A stretch of DNA of 64,000 nt from Agapanthus africanus. Lineage: Eukaryota > Streptophyta > Magnoliopsida > Asparagales > Amaryllidaceae. Below are positions 49,801 through 62,388 of the stretch, piece after piece. The DNA is taken from assembly GCA_030015575.1 (NCBI GenBank), contig JASDDO010000016.1, positions 110,937,241 through 111,001,240 of the forward strand, in the 5' to 3' direction. How positions within the stretch are numbered: position 1 is the first letter of the stretch; each line of letters starts with the position of its first letter. The translations under genes were made by a program, and so were the position numbers. The notes under the pieces were generated by a model. The model was not told the DNA's origin. It saw only the letters and a list, made by a program, of their open reading frames with translations, and did no database searches.

Positions 49801-51346
49801 TGTAGCCAAGGTGCATGAAAACCATATCATGAAACTCAAATTCAAGCAATATAAGTGTGATACTCGGATCACAAACGCAAGTCGCAACAAATGACATTGA
49901 GGTACACCCCCTACAATGTCGAAAAAAATTGGTGCGCCCAAAACTGGCAATGTAAGAACATCCGCTTGCCTCCTGCTCACAGTCTGGCATCCTCTGTCTC
50001 TGGGTCCTCATTTCTCTGCAGATTACCAATCTCGCAATCTATCGGCTCATCGGCCCGGTCAGGTGTGCTAACGAAAATGATTCCGCTCTGGCACTCCTCT
50101 GGTCATCTCTCGGCTAATTAGTAAGATCACTCGTAAAGCAGCACGTCACTGATGTCGGCCTCTGGCCCTCTGAATACACGTGACACCACTGATCCTCGGT
50201 GCAAAACTCATCGCAGCAGTGTCCTGGAAAGAACCTGCTCAAGCACTCTTCTGATCTCGCCTATGCCGAACTATACGGAGGCTAGTATTCTTATAAGTCT
50301 TTTCTCGCTTTCTGGACATTTGCGTTCTCATCACAACATTTCCTCGGAAACTGGCCGTATCCCAATGCCTCTGTATACATATCTGATCCCTAATCTCAAC
50401 GGGGAGTAACAACAGCTCGTTAACATCTCGTACGAACCTCTTGCTCCACTAGTCTTTATTATCGTCCACTTCGACATCATGTCATGCTATCTGCGTACTG
50501 CAATGGTTCTCGGCTACAGTCAATTTGGAATCTCTCGCACGGACTCGAAATCACGAACTCGGTATCTTCATCACTCTGTAGAATATATCTAGCCAAACAC
50601 GTCCTTGGGAACCCGTCCCAACCATCGGAGGAATACTCAATACTCGTCCATTCTCGATCAACTCACAACACATCTGGGTGAGGTCCTTCTATCTGAAACT
50701 GGTCAGCTTACCGATCTCACATCGGGACATCCGACGAACAACGTCATCTCTGGATCGATCTACTTTATATCTGAGTAAGACTCTACACACTGGAAATCAT
50801 CAACTCAACTGGGCCTGCGACGACGCATCAAATCTGACGAATCACTTTCGTCTCTCAAATCAAGATAGACTAGCTATCTCCCGTCTCATCTCTGCCTGAA
50901 AGCTCCAGCGATCTCAGCTCGTAGGCTCTGGAAGCGACAGCACATCAATCTAGGCAATAGCTGGGTCATCTGTCTGCACGGTAGATGACATCACAATCTC
51001 TGAGGTATGTTGTACATCAACAATCCTCTCATAACAGGCAGCCTCTAACAATGGCCCGATCATTCGGTACAAAACTGCACACTCGTCTCAAACGAGAGGT
51101 CACAACACAACACTGCATCGATACGTTCCCATGTCACCAGAAAACACGATGGTCAGTCCTCATCCACGACGAGCTCGCCCTGACCGCATCACCATCAGCA
51201 GCTCAAACTACGCTCAAACCATGGTGGCAGAAACCTCAATCATGTATCGACTAAAATAGATCAAAGAGATGAAATGAATGAACTGATCCAAAATCAATAC
51301 ATGATCATAAGAAGGAAAAGAATCAGTGAGAGTATGATCATGGAGG

Positions 51347-53525
51347 TGTTAGTTATGTGTATGCCCTAGAGGCCATTACTGTACATACGATATATATTGT
51401 AGTGGATGCTTGGACATATATTGGGAGGACTTTCTTGCTCGACATGATAGTATGCTATCTGGTTGCACTTTATCTTAACATGTACCCTGATTGTCTCTAT
51501 GTTACATGTTGATAAAGCCCTTAGGATGAGTACTTGACTACCAGGACTATGATGCAGATCATACTGGTGGGGACAGAGTAGTCGCTAAGTACATCCTTCA
51601 AATGTTCATAGTCGTGGATGTATCGAGACAGGGCATCGATATACCAGAGTAGACTAGCGTATAGCTTCTCGACCCATGTAGATGGTCGATGGATGATCCC
51701 ATGTCCATTGGTGTTTGACATCAAAATACGAGTGCTCAGTAGAGACTGGGTACACTGTACGGACTCGCCGAGAACTCCCAGATGGTATTACACCTCACGT
51801 CATATGGCAATTCTCTGGTAACACTGGTACAGGTTAGTCTGTAGACCCGAGATCGTCATAGAGTCTTTTGTGATTCCCACTGTGCTTTGATTTCCACCTT
51901 ACCACGTTCAAGAGAACGTGCAAAACGGTGGCTTTTGGGTACAGTCCCGAATCAGATGGAGGCAATGAGCGATAGGAGGGGTTTCGTCTCTCCCGGTATT
52001 GGGAGTTGATATTGCGCTGTGCTCGATTGGCTATAACAGGAAGTCCTTGGCCAAGGCTGCTTCAGAGATATACTGGTAAGGGTTATCAGTAGTTTCTCGA
52101 CCCGTTATGGGCCTCATATCGACACGACTTATCGAGTTACTGGGGTCTGACGTTTACCACCCCTAGACGAGATATGCGACATATCAGACGAAGAGACCGG
52201 ACTGTACGGTAGTGTTACTGATTGGATTCGCAGGAGTGTGAGAAGGCTTGCTTGTTGATCTTGTGATCGCTCAATACCCGGGTGGCCGTTACGTTTAGCA
52301 GACCGCTTGTGGCTTGTGGGTGTTTGATATGATCATCACCTACTGCCGGCGTATTGACGAGTCTTTAGAGTCCTACACAGGAGTTTCATGGCTCAAGCGA
52401 AACGGAGTAGGAGCACATATGTGATATGTGCGGGACCGAGATTAATACGATATGAGATACTATATTCTATTCTCACGATATGAGATATCGGTCGATTATA
52501 TATAATATAGCCGGGTTATCGGATCAAGTGTTGATTCGATAAGTTGATTCATATGATATTAGTCGATTATAGGTGATATAGCCGGATTATTAAATCAAGA
52601 GTTGATTTGATAATCTAATGTATAATTATATATTTGATATATTACATTACATTAACTAGTATTAGCTCACTTATGATTTCTTTTCTCACTTTGGATACAT
52701 TGATGTATATGTGATATATGTTAAATGTATCAAGCTGGGTTACAAATGCAACTAGGGTTAATGTGGGTTAAACCATGATAGGGTTAAGATTAGGGTTTAT
52801 AATTTATCATTAAGTAATTCAAAGATTATGGATATTTGTCATGGATGATATTTGTTGAAAGCTTGTAGAAGCTTCAAGGCATGTTTGACTTTGTCTATTC
52901 TCTTTGTATAGCTTAAGATATTTTAGACCTAACCTTTAATCCTAGCTCATGGTTAACTCTCTACAAGGGTTAAGCATGACATGCTTAACCCTTGGTTGCA
53001 TTTCTAACCTTACACATAATTCATATGATGAGTTCATTCTTCTTCTTCTTCCCAAAAAGCTTTCTAGCTTCAATGGAGGTATGAGAAAAAGTGTGAGAAA
53101 ATCAAATCTAATGTGAGCCTCCTTCCTACTTCATCATCCTCTACTACTTGCCATTTAGTATAGGGTGTTTGCTTCACTAATTCTATGATTAGTGAAGAGA
53201 TAGCTTGGGTTAGTGTCTCCTCGACGTAGATCATCTTCGGCCTCGAAGACTTCGAAGCAAGCATGTTCGTTTCTTCATGGGAGCCTCTCTAGAGTCTGGA
53301 GTTCACGATCGCAGCGAAGGGACTACTACATGGAGCTATTGAAGTGAAGGACCGGTCTACAAAGGTTGTATTCCTTGCTCACTAGACTTGCAAAGTGTTT
53401 GCATTTATATTTCCGTCGATTTCTAGTTAACGGTTCTTAGTTAGGGTTAGCTAAAACGGCAAATTTTTGAATTTCGCATGGACGATGCCTCCCAAAACCT
53501 TGCTGACTTCTTAGGTAACCCTGCA
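51347..53525 (+). repeat. 5' LTR of Angela-B2, plus strand
   Basis: 2179 bases, TGTTAGTTATGTGTATGCCC to TAACCCTGCA, homologous to the solo LTR at 4487 and the B1 LTRs. A primer site follows, so it is a 5' LTR. GGAGG at 51342-51346 would be the left target duplication; the partner is outside the window. Confidence 0.93.
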
Positions 53526-53526
53526 G

Positions 53527-53540
53527 TAGTATCAGAGCCA
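53527..53540 (+). other. Altered primer-binding site of Angela-B2
   Basis: TAGTATCAGAGCCA differs from the initiator-Met tRNA complement by G to A at position 2. It lies one base after the LTR. Confidence 0.85.
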
Positions 53541-56500
53541 TGCTAGAAATTTATATGATTTTGTTAAGATTACGAAACCGAAACAAATCCGAAACTTGCA
53601 ACGCGAAACCCTAGTTTCTGTCGTTTTTAAAAGTTGTTCAAAAAAAGTTATAAACAAGTACAGAGTGATGTATGAGATATATCAGGAACACCATAAAAAT
53701 TTCAGTAAAATCCATGAAAAAATGGTCGGCCACATGTATGCTCATCTCGGCCAAAACCGAGCAGAATCCCATGAAAATTTTTGTGTGTTCCAGTGACTTG
53801 GTTTTGATGTTTCAGGTGTTGTTTGTTTTTGCTAATTTTGCATGATGTAATCTTACACTATAAACAAATCGGAGTGTTTCGTATTCGTATTTTTAACATT
53901 GTTTCGGGTTATTCGCATGTTGTCTAGACGATGTTAAAAAGTTCGATCGAATGTCAAAAACCCATTTTTCCAAATTTAACGTATTCGGAAAAACATGCAA
54001 GTAAGTCTATGAACCCTCTAGAAGAATGAAACCCTAACTCGACATTTTGGATCGCGGAACCGCGGTCAAATCCTAGGGTTTGTCGTAGTTCTATGGAAAC
54101 ATGAGTGAGGCTTGGGTTTTCCCTTCTACGGCTGGTGCATAGGTACTGTGGCATATTCTGGGTATTATTAAAATTGTGCTCAAGTGTTGAGTTGTCGGGA
54201 AATTGTGGGACTTTGATGAATCGATCGAAAAGTTTAACGTCGTCCGGATATTATGTGATGGGATACAATATTTGGAATCCACAAGTAGTTATGAGATAAC
54301 TAATTTGAATGTTATAAATCTAGCAATTTAGTCTCATATGATCGGTTGCAACGAGATTTTGATGAGATCAAAAGTCCGTCGCAATCACGTAGTGTACGCG
54401 GATACTCGCCGGATAAACTTAATAGATAGCCACGCCCCATAGCCCCGACCAAGTGACTGTAGGAGAACCCCATCGCCAAAAGCATCCGTTCGGGTTCTCG
54501 CGGCAGCGGTGTTCCGCCTAGGTGCACTTCGTCGACGGTATCGGGGGGTGCGGCCGTCTACTAAAGTTTCCGACGAGCATTCGATCAGGATGTCGGGAAT
54601 CTTGTTGAATTGCCCGACTAGATATTAAAAGGTGTTTGCAATATCGAGACTAAAATGTGGGGTTTATAATTGTTAGGCATGCGATGTCTAAGGAATTCAT
54701 TTGGTTAGGCATGAAATCCAAAGTATGTGATACGTTGGGTTTATGATGTCTAAGGTGGTTGCGGATTCCAACTGTTGTAGTTTTTCACTTTCTTTTCTAC
54801 GACCGTAAGTATAATATGTGGTGTATCGCCAGTTTCGGTGCTATATGTCAACGACAACTGGGATACGCATATTTACTTACGTTGATGACATGTGATGTTA
54901 TGTGTTGTTGTGATATGTTATATTGGATCGCCGTGTTTGAATAGCGGGGGTTTATGTGAGATGAGAGTTTTTTTCATTTTCATTCATGTAAAATTCATTG
55001 TATATAATATTCTTTTATTGAGGCACTTCCGGGTTGAGGATGATGTCACCATTGTATATTATTTACTTTTCCGCATTAAGATAGACCTAAGGCGGGGAGC
55101 ACAAGTAACCGGGTTCTAAGGTCCAGTGGGAGACCATCTCGAGGAATCGAGACCGGGTCTCCTAACTCTAGAATTGGTAGGGTTGCTTTCCGCTCTCGTA
55201 GGGGTCTAGGGGTGTGGGATTGACTATTCATCACGACCGTGGAATCCGTGTTTTATACAGGCTTAAAATAAAACCCGGAAATCCTAGTATAACCAATATT
55301 TCATATGTTATGTTCTGCTGCGATATCTGTGATATGATCATTTGATATATTGATGAGATGAATACAGGATATAGTATATGTGATATATTATATAGACGTT
55401 GCTTATGTTTTACACCCGCGCTAGCACTGCCTCGCTCTGCCATTAGTTACCTAACCTAACGGTGCACGAGGGGACATCGAGGCGAATGCGGATGGCATAA
55501 GCGTACGTTGTATTTATCTGTGATGTTTAGGTAACTTAAAATGATGGGACTTAATTAATGAGATTAATGAAATAAAAGAAACCTAAAGATGTTGTAGAAT
55601 CGAATTTTCAAAAACAGATAGCTCTAGTTGTTGCTTTGCATAGTGGTGTTCCTTGTAGAATATCCAGCACCTTATTCGATAAGGAAAGATCCGAGATCCC
55701 GTCACCGGGAGTGACCTCTTTAGCGAAACTAGCAAATGCTACAACACTCAGTTTGTCTTTAAATTGCTTTTATAGTTTTTTCTTTGCATAATGGTATTTG
55801 TGAAATATCCTGCACCTTATTCGATAAGGAAAGAGCCGAGATCCCTTCACCGGGAGTGACCTCTTTAGCGAAACTAGTAAAAGCCTCAGAAACACTCCAT
55901 TTAAATCATTTGATTCTACAAAGATATCAAGTTCATTACGCAAAAGGTTTTCTTAAAATCCTGTCGTAGCACTCCGTCATTTCAGAAAAGTAATAGTTAG
56001 TATTCGTGCTACGTTTGTTGGCCTTTGTCAAGGCGTAGTGTGCGGTAGCTGATTACTGCTTATCTGCATAAGCATATGATGCGATTGAGTTAGGGTAGCC
56101 GTGCGACCTTGTTGGCCTTTGTCAAGGGTCGTGCGGGTGGGTTTAATTCAATCAGGAAATGACGGGTTGAACTTGATTCGCATCCTATGGTTTGTTGGCC
56201 TTTGTCAAGGTCATAGGAGGTTAGGGGCAAAATATTATCGGGAATTTCAAGTGTTGAAATTTGCAATGAGATTGCATACCTCCTATGAGATAGTTGGATC
56301 CCGATACCCACTGCGAGTAAGAGTTACTCCTGGGAGAGTTTTATACATTACAATTAGTCGATCAAGTAGGTGTCTAGAAAGGTGTTAACGGAGTTACGCC
56401 TCTGGGAAAACGAGGTTTATTTTAATTAGGTCCGTGCGAAAGCACGGGGAACCTCCCTCAATGTACCGACACTGGCCTGGCTGAAAGATTGTCAAACTTG

Positions 56501-56657
56501 TAGGGTGTAATTAATCCCGGCTATTCTTTCATTTTAGGGTTTGAAGGAAGATTTGACTAAAACAGTGGGAGCCATCCAGATTAGATATATTAATAACCAA
56601 TCTAATCTTGCAAGAGCATACGCTGAGTATTTTCTTCTCTCTCTCCAGGTAGCGACC
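53541..56657 (+). other. Untranslated leader of Angela-B2
   Basis: No gene. It contains the segment 53907-54263 that also occurs in G1; a stretch at 54760-54900 homologous to B1 (reverse strand, about 14560-14680); the 145-base module twice (CACCTTATTC at 55668 and 55813), with internal stems CCTTAT-TCG-ATAAGG and, in the first copy, GTCAC-CGGGA-GTGAC; three core hairpins at 56009-56038, 56104-56131 and 56184-56217; the GAAA hairpin (CCGTGC-GAAA-GCACGG) inside GAGGTT/AACCTC at 56412-56455; a 9-base stem at 56578-56608; and TCTCTCCAG ending at 56648. Confidence 0.8.
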
Positions 56658-57259
56658 ATGTCACGCCTTAATCAAGATAATAATACGGATGTAATGACCG
56701 AACCCGCTTGTTATACTGAGCTGAGGAACGTTGGTCCCACTCCAACTTATAACTGTTATAAGACCGAGCAGGAAATAGGAGATTACCAGGATTCCCGTGC
56801 CGCCCAAATGAAGAAAGTGCATGATGATGCATCTTCTTCGGGTGTGTTCATTACCAAGAACTATTTCTCAGTATCCTTTACGTCCTGGGTATGAGATACC
56901 GGATCAGGATCCCACAAATGTAATCAGTTACATGGGCTTCAGATAGGTAGAGAACTGAGAATGGGTGATAAGTTTCAAGAGTTGGAAACGGTACAATTGT
57001 TGTAGCCAAGTATGTTGGCAGTTATCACCCTGTATTACAAAATACATTGATTCTGAACGAATATTATTAGATACCGAACCTGATATACAATATCATATCA
57101 GTCTCTTTATTGGTAAAGAAGGATATAATTTTGTATTGTTGGATAATGTTTTGAACATTTCCTATATCAAGAGTTGATCGGTTCAGACACGTTATCTAAA
57201 AGCGTATACGTTCTAAATCAAACTACAGTTCTTAACATACAGAACACACACAAGAGGAA
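56658..57259 (+). pseudogene. Angela-B2 gag remnant and start of pol, cut by Angela-C
   Basis: From the ATG at 56658 about 53 codons lead directly to the DASSSGV segment that precedes protease, so gag is almost absent, as in B1. A TGA at 56892 interrupts just before the DTGSGS protease motif, and more stops follow (57003, 57067). Text after that matches the B1 pol start until 57259, ending AACACACACAAGAGGAA, where Angela-C begins; the rest of pol should lie beyond the window. Confidence 0.85.
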
Positions 57260-59370
57260 TGTAAGTCTACGCTAGCGCCCCGGCCGTCTACAGACGCCAA
57301 AATGCGGAACTAAAACTAAAACTTTTAAACTGGCGCTACTTTAACCCGGATCTGCCATTATTGCTAAACTAACAAACTGTAAAGAGTGTAGAAAGGTTAT
57401 ACCGAACGATCCGAGTCCTTCGTTCTTCAACCATCATCCCACGCTCCGTTGCGGCTGCTCCGATCTCGTCGATCTCCGATATCCTCGTCGAGGTGGCACC
57501 ACATCGACGATTCTTTAAACGGGCTCCCGCCTCTGACTCGAGGCAACTCGATCGTCAAGTTTGCCAAAAGAGACGACCAAGAATGATGTAGAGAATGAGT
57601 AGATGACTTTGTCTCACTTCGTCCAAATCCGTGGACGATCGGTTAATGAAGCTGCCATTTTTATTGAGTGAGGAAATGAAAGAGGTAATGAAATTTCCAT
57701 GCACCCTTAACCATAGTCTTTTCTCTCCAAAAATGAAATCATTCTCTCTCTCTCTCTCAAGGGTGGCCGGCCACTATTTATGCAAGAGGGAGGTGACCGT
57801 AGGAGCAAGTGGTGACCATAACATGAAGCATATCATGAAGAAAATATCTAAACCAAAACAAAATGCTTTAATGCAAAGCATGACTCACTTAAACCTAGTC
57901 ATCAAGTAATCAATATAAGCAAAGGTTCATGAACCTAGTCACCTCTTCTAGTGGCTTCTAGAAACTTCCAGAACACTGACTCACCTCATCTCAAGAAAAG
58001 ATAAACCCGTCTTTAACCAAATGTTAAAAGACGGCTGATAGAAAACTGGAAACTGGCAACTTCCAAAAGTGATCCTGAAACGAATTTCAGGACAACCCCG
58101 AAACTGTATAAATATACCCGCATTTGTATTATGACCGAATACAAATGCAACTGAGACAAAGATATTATACCTACTCAATATAATACTCGGATCCGGCTTA
58201 AACCAAAGCCGACCAGTATTATCTGCCCGGAAAATAACACGTGCGTAAACGCACGTGCATTTTCCGAACCCTGCCATAAAACCATACGGCCTCTACAACG
58301 TTTCGCCCGAACTTGGGAAACTGTCTGTGGGGGACTCTAATAACTCGTCAGTACCCTGGCAGTGGGTTTAACCACAAACCGTCAGCGGCACTAGCAATGC
58401 GTAACGGCTGCCCATGGACTGACCTCAAGGGATGCCGATGAGCGCACTCATCCGGTAAACCCTACTGAGCCTAACAGTGACAATGTATATACAGTCCGGT
58501 CCGTTCGTCTATGAGTATCGCATATCTGCCTAGGGGGCTAGTAACGTCAGACCCCCAATAGCAGTATAAGTCGTGTCGGAGTGAAGCCCAATAACACCAT
58601 GAGATACTACTGGAGTACCTACCAGTAAATCTCCTGCCACGGCCGTGGGCTTTGTGTAATGGCTCTCCTAGACACAGCACGATCTCGCCCCCAATACCGG
58701 GAGAGACGAATCCCCTGCCGATCCGCTCACGTGCTTCCATATGGCTCGGGACTGTACCGAAAAACTACCTGTTTGCACGACTCCTTTGAGCCGTGGTAGG
58801 GTAGAAATCAAAGCACAGTGAGAACTCACACGAGACAAATGACGACCTCAGGTCGATGAACTAACCTGTACACATGTCACCTGGGAACTGCTATCTGACG
58901 ATAGATATAATACTAACTAGCAGATTCCCGGCGAGTCCTGTCCGGTGTACTCATAACCCAATGAGCACCTGTATACATCTTAGGTGATCCAACTGACACC
59001 AGTGGCTTATGAGACCGGCCACCACCCCTCGTCGGGGTCTCGACTGTATACACTAGTCTACTCCGGAGTATCGATGCCATGTCTCGAAACTCCCACGACT
59101 AGGGACCACAATTAAGGATATGCGTATAAACCACCTAACTCTCACGTATATGATCGCCATCATACTGTTGGTGGTAAAGCAAGATCCTAAGGGCTCTATC
59201 AAAGTGTAACATGTAATCAGTCACCTGAACATGTACACGACTGATAAAGTCAAACCAGATAGCATACTATCATCTCGAGTAAGACTGTCATACCGGTATA
59301 GGTCCTCCGCAATCATTGCAATCACGTACCTGCGATCCAAAAATTGACTATGAGGGCACTATCTCCAACA
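57260..59370 (-). repeat. 3' LTR of Angela-C, minus strand
   Basis: 2111 bases bounded by TGTAAGTCTACG and TCTCCAACA on the plus strand. The minus strand opens TGTTGGAGATAGTGCCCTCA, a variant of the Angela start, and the remainder is only distantly like the A and B LTRs. The tract GTGGGAGAT follows internally at 59371-59379. AGGAA at 57255-57259 is the expected target duplication. Confidence 0.9.
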
Positions 59371-59379
59371 ATCTCCCAC

Positions 59380-62300
59380 TTGCACTCAAGGCTAATTATT
59401 GCGATGTTGCGTACTCACAGCCCGTGTGAAACCAACACCCAACTCCTCTACTAATCAGTATCACAAAGCCCGTTTGTAAAACTATTGTGTTCGAGAAATA
59501 GCCTCAGTGAGTGGATCCGCCTAGATGTTTCTTTCTATATCTCTCTAAATCTCAAGTTCGCGGAGAAAGCCATCTCCCGAATTGAGTAATACCTGTCTTA
59601 GAATATGTCTGGATATCTGATGGGACCTAGTTCATAAATGAACTCCAAATCCAAACTTCTTAGACTGTATCGATCACTGAACCTAATCAGTATCCGGCAC
59701 CATGCCACCCACAGTATTCTCTTGGACCACCTGTCCATAATACTGTCCCTCTTCGTCAGAGGGAAAACTATAACTCTGACAATCACTCTGTCAACCATGT
59801 CACCTTTGAAGCCTGGAATGATAACCGTCTCCCGAAGGAGGCTGCCGTCATCAAATCCGTAGAACATTCACCTATGTTCTAAAACTGCTTCCTTATGTTT
59901 CTCCAGGATTGGATTAATACAAACTTATTGCATCTAGTGCAAAAACCAACATTTGGTGTGGTACTTGACATCTCATGATTGACTCAATTGCCTAAGCAAG
60001 TGATCTGCCAATCATGCACATCCCTCTCCCCTTTAGTCTATACGACACCTTTAGAGAGGGTGACTCCATCACCTGCAGGTACACCACCATGCTAGGAGTC
60101 AACTATTCTAAAAACCATTAGAATATCTGTCAAAGTACCCACATTGAGAAACTACCCAAATCCAGATCTAAAACCATAGATCTAGAAACCAGAATGTCAA
60201 ATATTATATCCATATTCTGTCTGGAGAAACAACTGTGTGACGACCACAGTACAACCGATCGTAGTATAGGAATTTTACTTCCTACTCTGTGTATGTCATG
60301 ACATCACACCCTACTACCTCCTTAACAGATCCATCCCCTATTCTGATTGAAGTCAAACCCATGACTGTCATATCAAAATTAGATGATCTATCTCCGCTAT
60401 AACTGCTCAAGTCTATAAATAGATATAAGCATCTTGCCCACTATGCTTCCGCTGCTCCCACTGACTACGACAACCCTCCTACCGGGTCTCATATCCTGGA
60501 ACAACAGTAGTGTCAAGTCTGGGTAGATAAGAACCTCCCTGTCACCATCCTTGAGCCTACCGAAGTACCTCTCGGGTGTCTGAGGTTACCTACCATATCT
60601 GCGGAGTGGCTAATGGAATGTCATACCTGATTGAATATATAGGTTCTATTAAATTTTCCGTAATCGTTCGCGGTTCTGGAATCACTTCCAGTTCTACCAT
60701 ACTCCCACTACTGTTTTCTGAAAAAGATCCATTTTACTAAAACTGTGGCGAGTCAAGAACGATATCACTATTGATCTTCCAAATGGTAGAATATCAACCC
60801 TTGTCATAGCCAGGGTCAACCCACAAACAGCCATTACAGAAACGTGCCCTGAGTTATCCAGAGTCTGGTTTTAAGCATAAGCTGGACAACTCCCCGTACC
60901 TTAATATCTTTTAAGGTACGAACTATTCTATATCCAATACAGAAACTTTGGCACTTATTTAATTGGAACCATATTCAAATCATGCAGCTGTCTCCAGTGC
61001 ATATCAACTTAATGGAAAGAGTCTAATCAGCATTACTCAACTTAGGAATCCATCCAATTATGAGTAACCTGAAAGAGAAACACGTTTCTCAAAACCATCA
61101 CTATCATCTGAATACCAATCACAAGAATCTACATCTTCGATCTCTTTGAAGAATCCCGATACTTGTGATACCTGGTTCTCTACTTTATTCTTATACCCAC
61201 AACTTCTCAAAACTTAGACCTTGTATTTCTACGAAACACTCGTCTAAATACTAGAGAAGTTATAAGTAAATAGAACATAGTACGAGGACCTACCCCTTTG
61301 TCCTGATGGACACTTGGACAACATACAATACTCTGTATAAGTCCGCTGAGTTAAACAACTCAAAACCTGTGCGTTGTAGGTGGAAAACTGTACCCTGGCG
61401 ATTTCCTCAAATATCACCAATTACAACGAATTCCGATATAATGAGGATGATCACCTAATTCCCAATATCTTACTCCCACTCATCATCTGTAAACCATACA
61501 GATATGAGAATGAAACCTGGTAAATACATACCCTTGGAGTAAGTGTCTAATTGGGAAAACAGTTTTTCTTTAACAATGCACTGAAACATGAAAATGTTTC
61601 GTAGGGGTATCCTGGTATTCATAGCAATGCCTCTTCCATAATCCAATTCATGACTTCAACCATATATTTTATTTCCATCTCTCCAAATCCCTTTATTTGT
61701 CTTTAGTCGTTACCTTCTGTACACCATCGTTAGGCTAAATGGTTTTCTTCCTTCCCTATCGTTCGGCACCAGCCTATGGTTTGGAAGAAGACTATCCAGT
61801 AAGCATAATAGGTGTACCCTCCTAAACCAAGGAGTACTCGCAACTGAGAGAAGGTGATGATAAAAGACAACTGAATAATACCTTATTCTTTTAAAGGTGA
61901 AATAGGAGTGGCGATGAAGTACGCGGTTTTGGTCGTGAATGATATCAGTCGCAATTTACTTTGCCCTCTTTCTAATCCCTTTATTTTGTCTTTACATATT
62001 ACCTTCTGCACACCCTACTTAGGCTAATTGGTTTTCTTCATTCCCTACCTTTCGGCACCAGCCTATGGTTTGGAATAAGACTATCCAATAAGCGTAATAG
62101 GTGTACTCTCCTAAACCAAGGAGCTCTCGCAACCTGAGAGAAGGTGATAATAAAAGACAACTGAATAAACCAATTCTATTTCTCCTGAACCAGGATCCAT
62201 CCTCGAAGAAGTCCCTTTGAGTTCGTATATAACCATACGATGGATCTATCCAATGGAAGTGGATATCCGTAGTAATACGGGTGTTCTGAAAAATTCAAAG

Positions 62301-62388
62301 GGTAAAAGAAGGAGTGGCAATGACTTATGCAACTCAGACAATCCAAAAGCCAGTATTTTAAGAAGGTTCGGTCAACTTGGTCACTGAG
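59380..62388 (-). pseudogene. Heavily decayed Angela-C gag-pol
   Basis: Collinear with Angela-B1 pol but full of stops and indels. Recognisable on the plus strand are ATATGTCTGGATATCTGATG at 59601, aligned with B1 near 9778, and TTCCGCTGCTCCCACTGACT at about 60448, aligned with B1 at 10757. The gag start should be near 62388, after an AG-ended pyrimidine tract at about 62413-62430. Unlike A and B, about 0.9 kb separates the gag start from pol-like sequence, so gag may be represented, and it includes a 288-base tandem duplication (from 61686 and from 61974). No frame is usable. Confidence 0.75.
61686..62165. repeat. Tandem duplication, 288-base period, in Angela-C
   Basis: The stretch from AATCCCTTTATTT to AAAGACAACTGAATAA occurs at 61686-61875 and 61974-62165 with about 10% differences, including the matching box CGGCACCAGCCTATGGTTTG. 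Confidence 0.85.

Larger units (their letters stand above)
48376..51346 (-). pseudogene. G2 interior: GTGCA array and decayed gag-like region, no pol
   Basis: Aligns in reverse with both G1 interior pieces. From 3' to 5' of the element: 48388-48700 unique sequence; 48720-49800 the GTGCA array; 49880-50050 a conserved joint (GGACCCAGAGACAGAGG on the minus strand); 50050-51346 the gag-like region, with no frame over 90 codons that looks like protein. It lacks the copia-leader fragment found in G1. The element is cut at 51346 by Angela-B2; its 5' remainder and 5' LTR are outside the window. No pol domain is seen, so it was probably mobilised by an autonomous relative. Confidence 0.65.

Noticed and set aside
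56412..56500. Self-cleaving ribozyme (hammerhead, as in retrozymes) in the copia leader
   Set aside because: The GAAA loop prompted the idea, but no CUGAUGA core or matching cleavage triplet is present nearby.
59371..62388. Possible intact pol in Angela-C
   Set aside because: Only short blocks align with Angela-B1 pol; frequent stops and indels in all frames.
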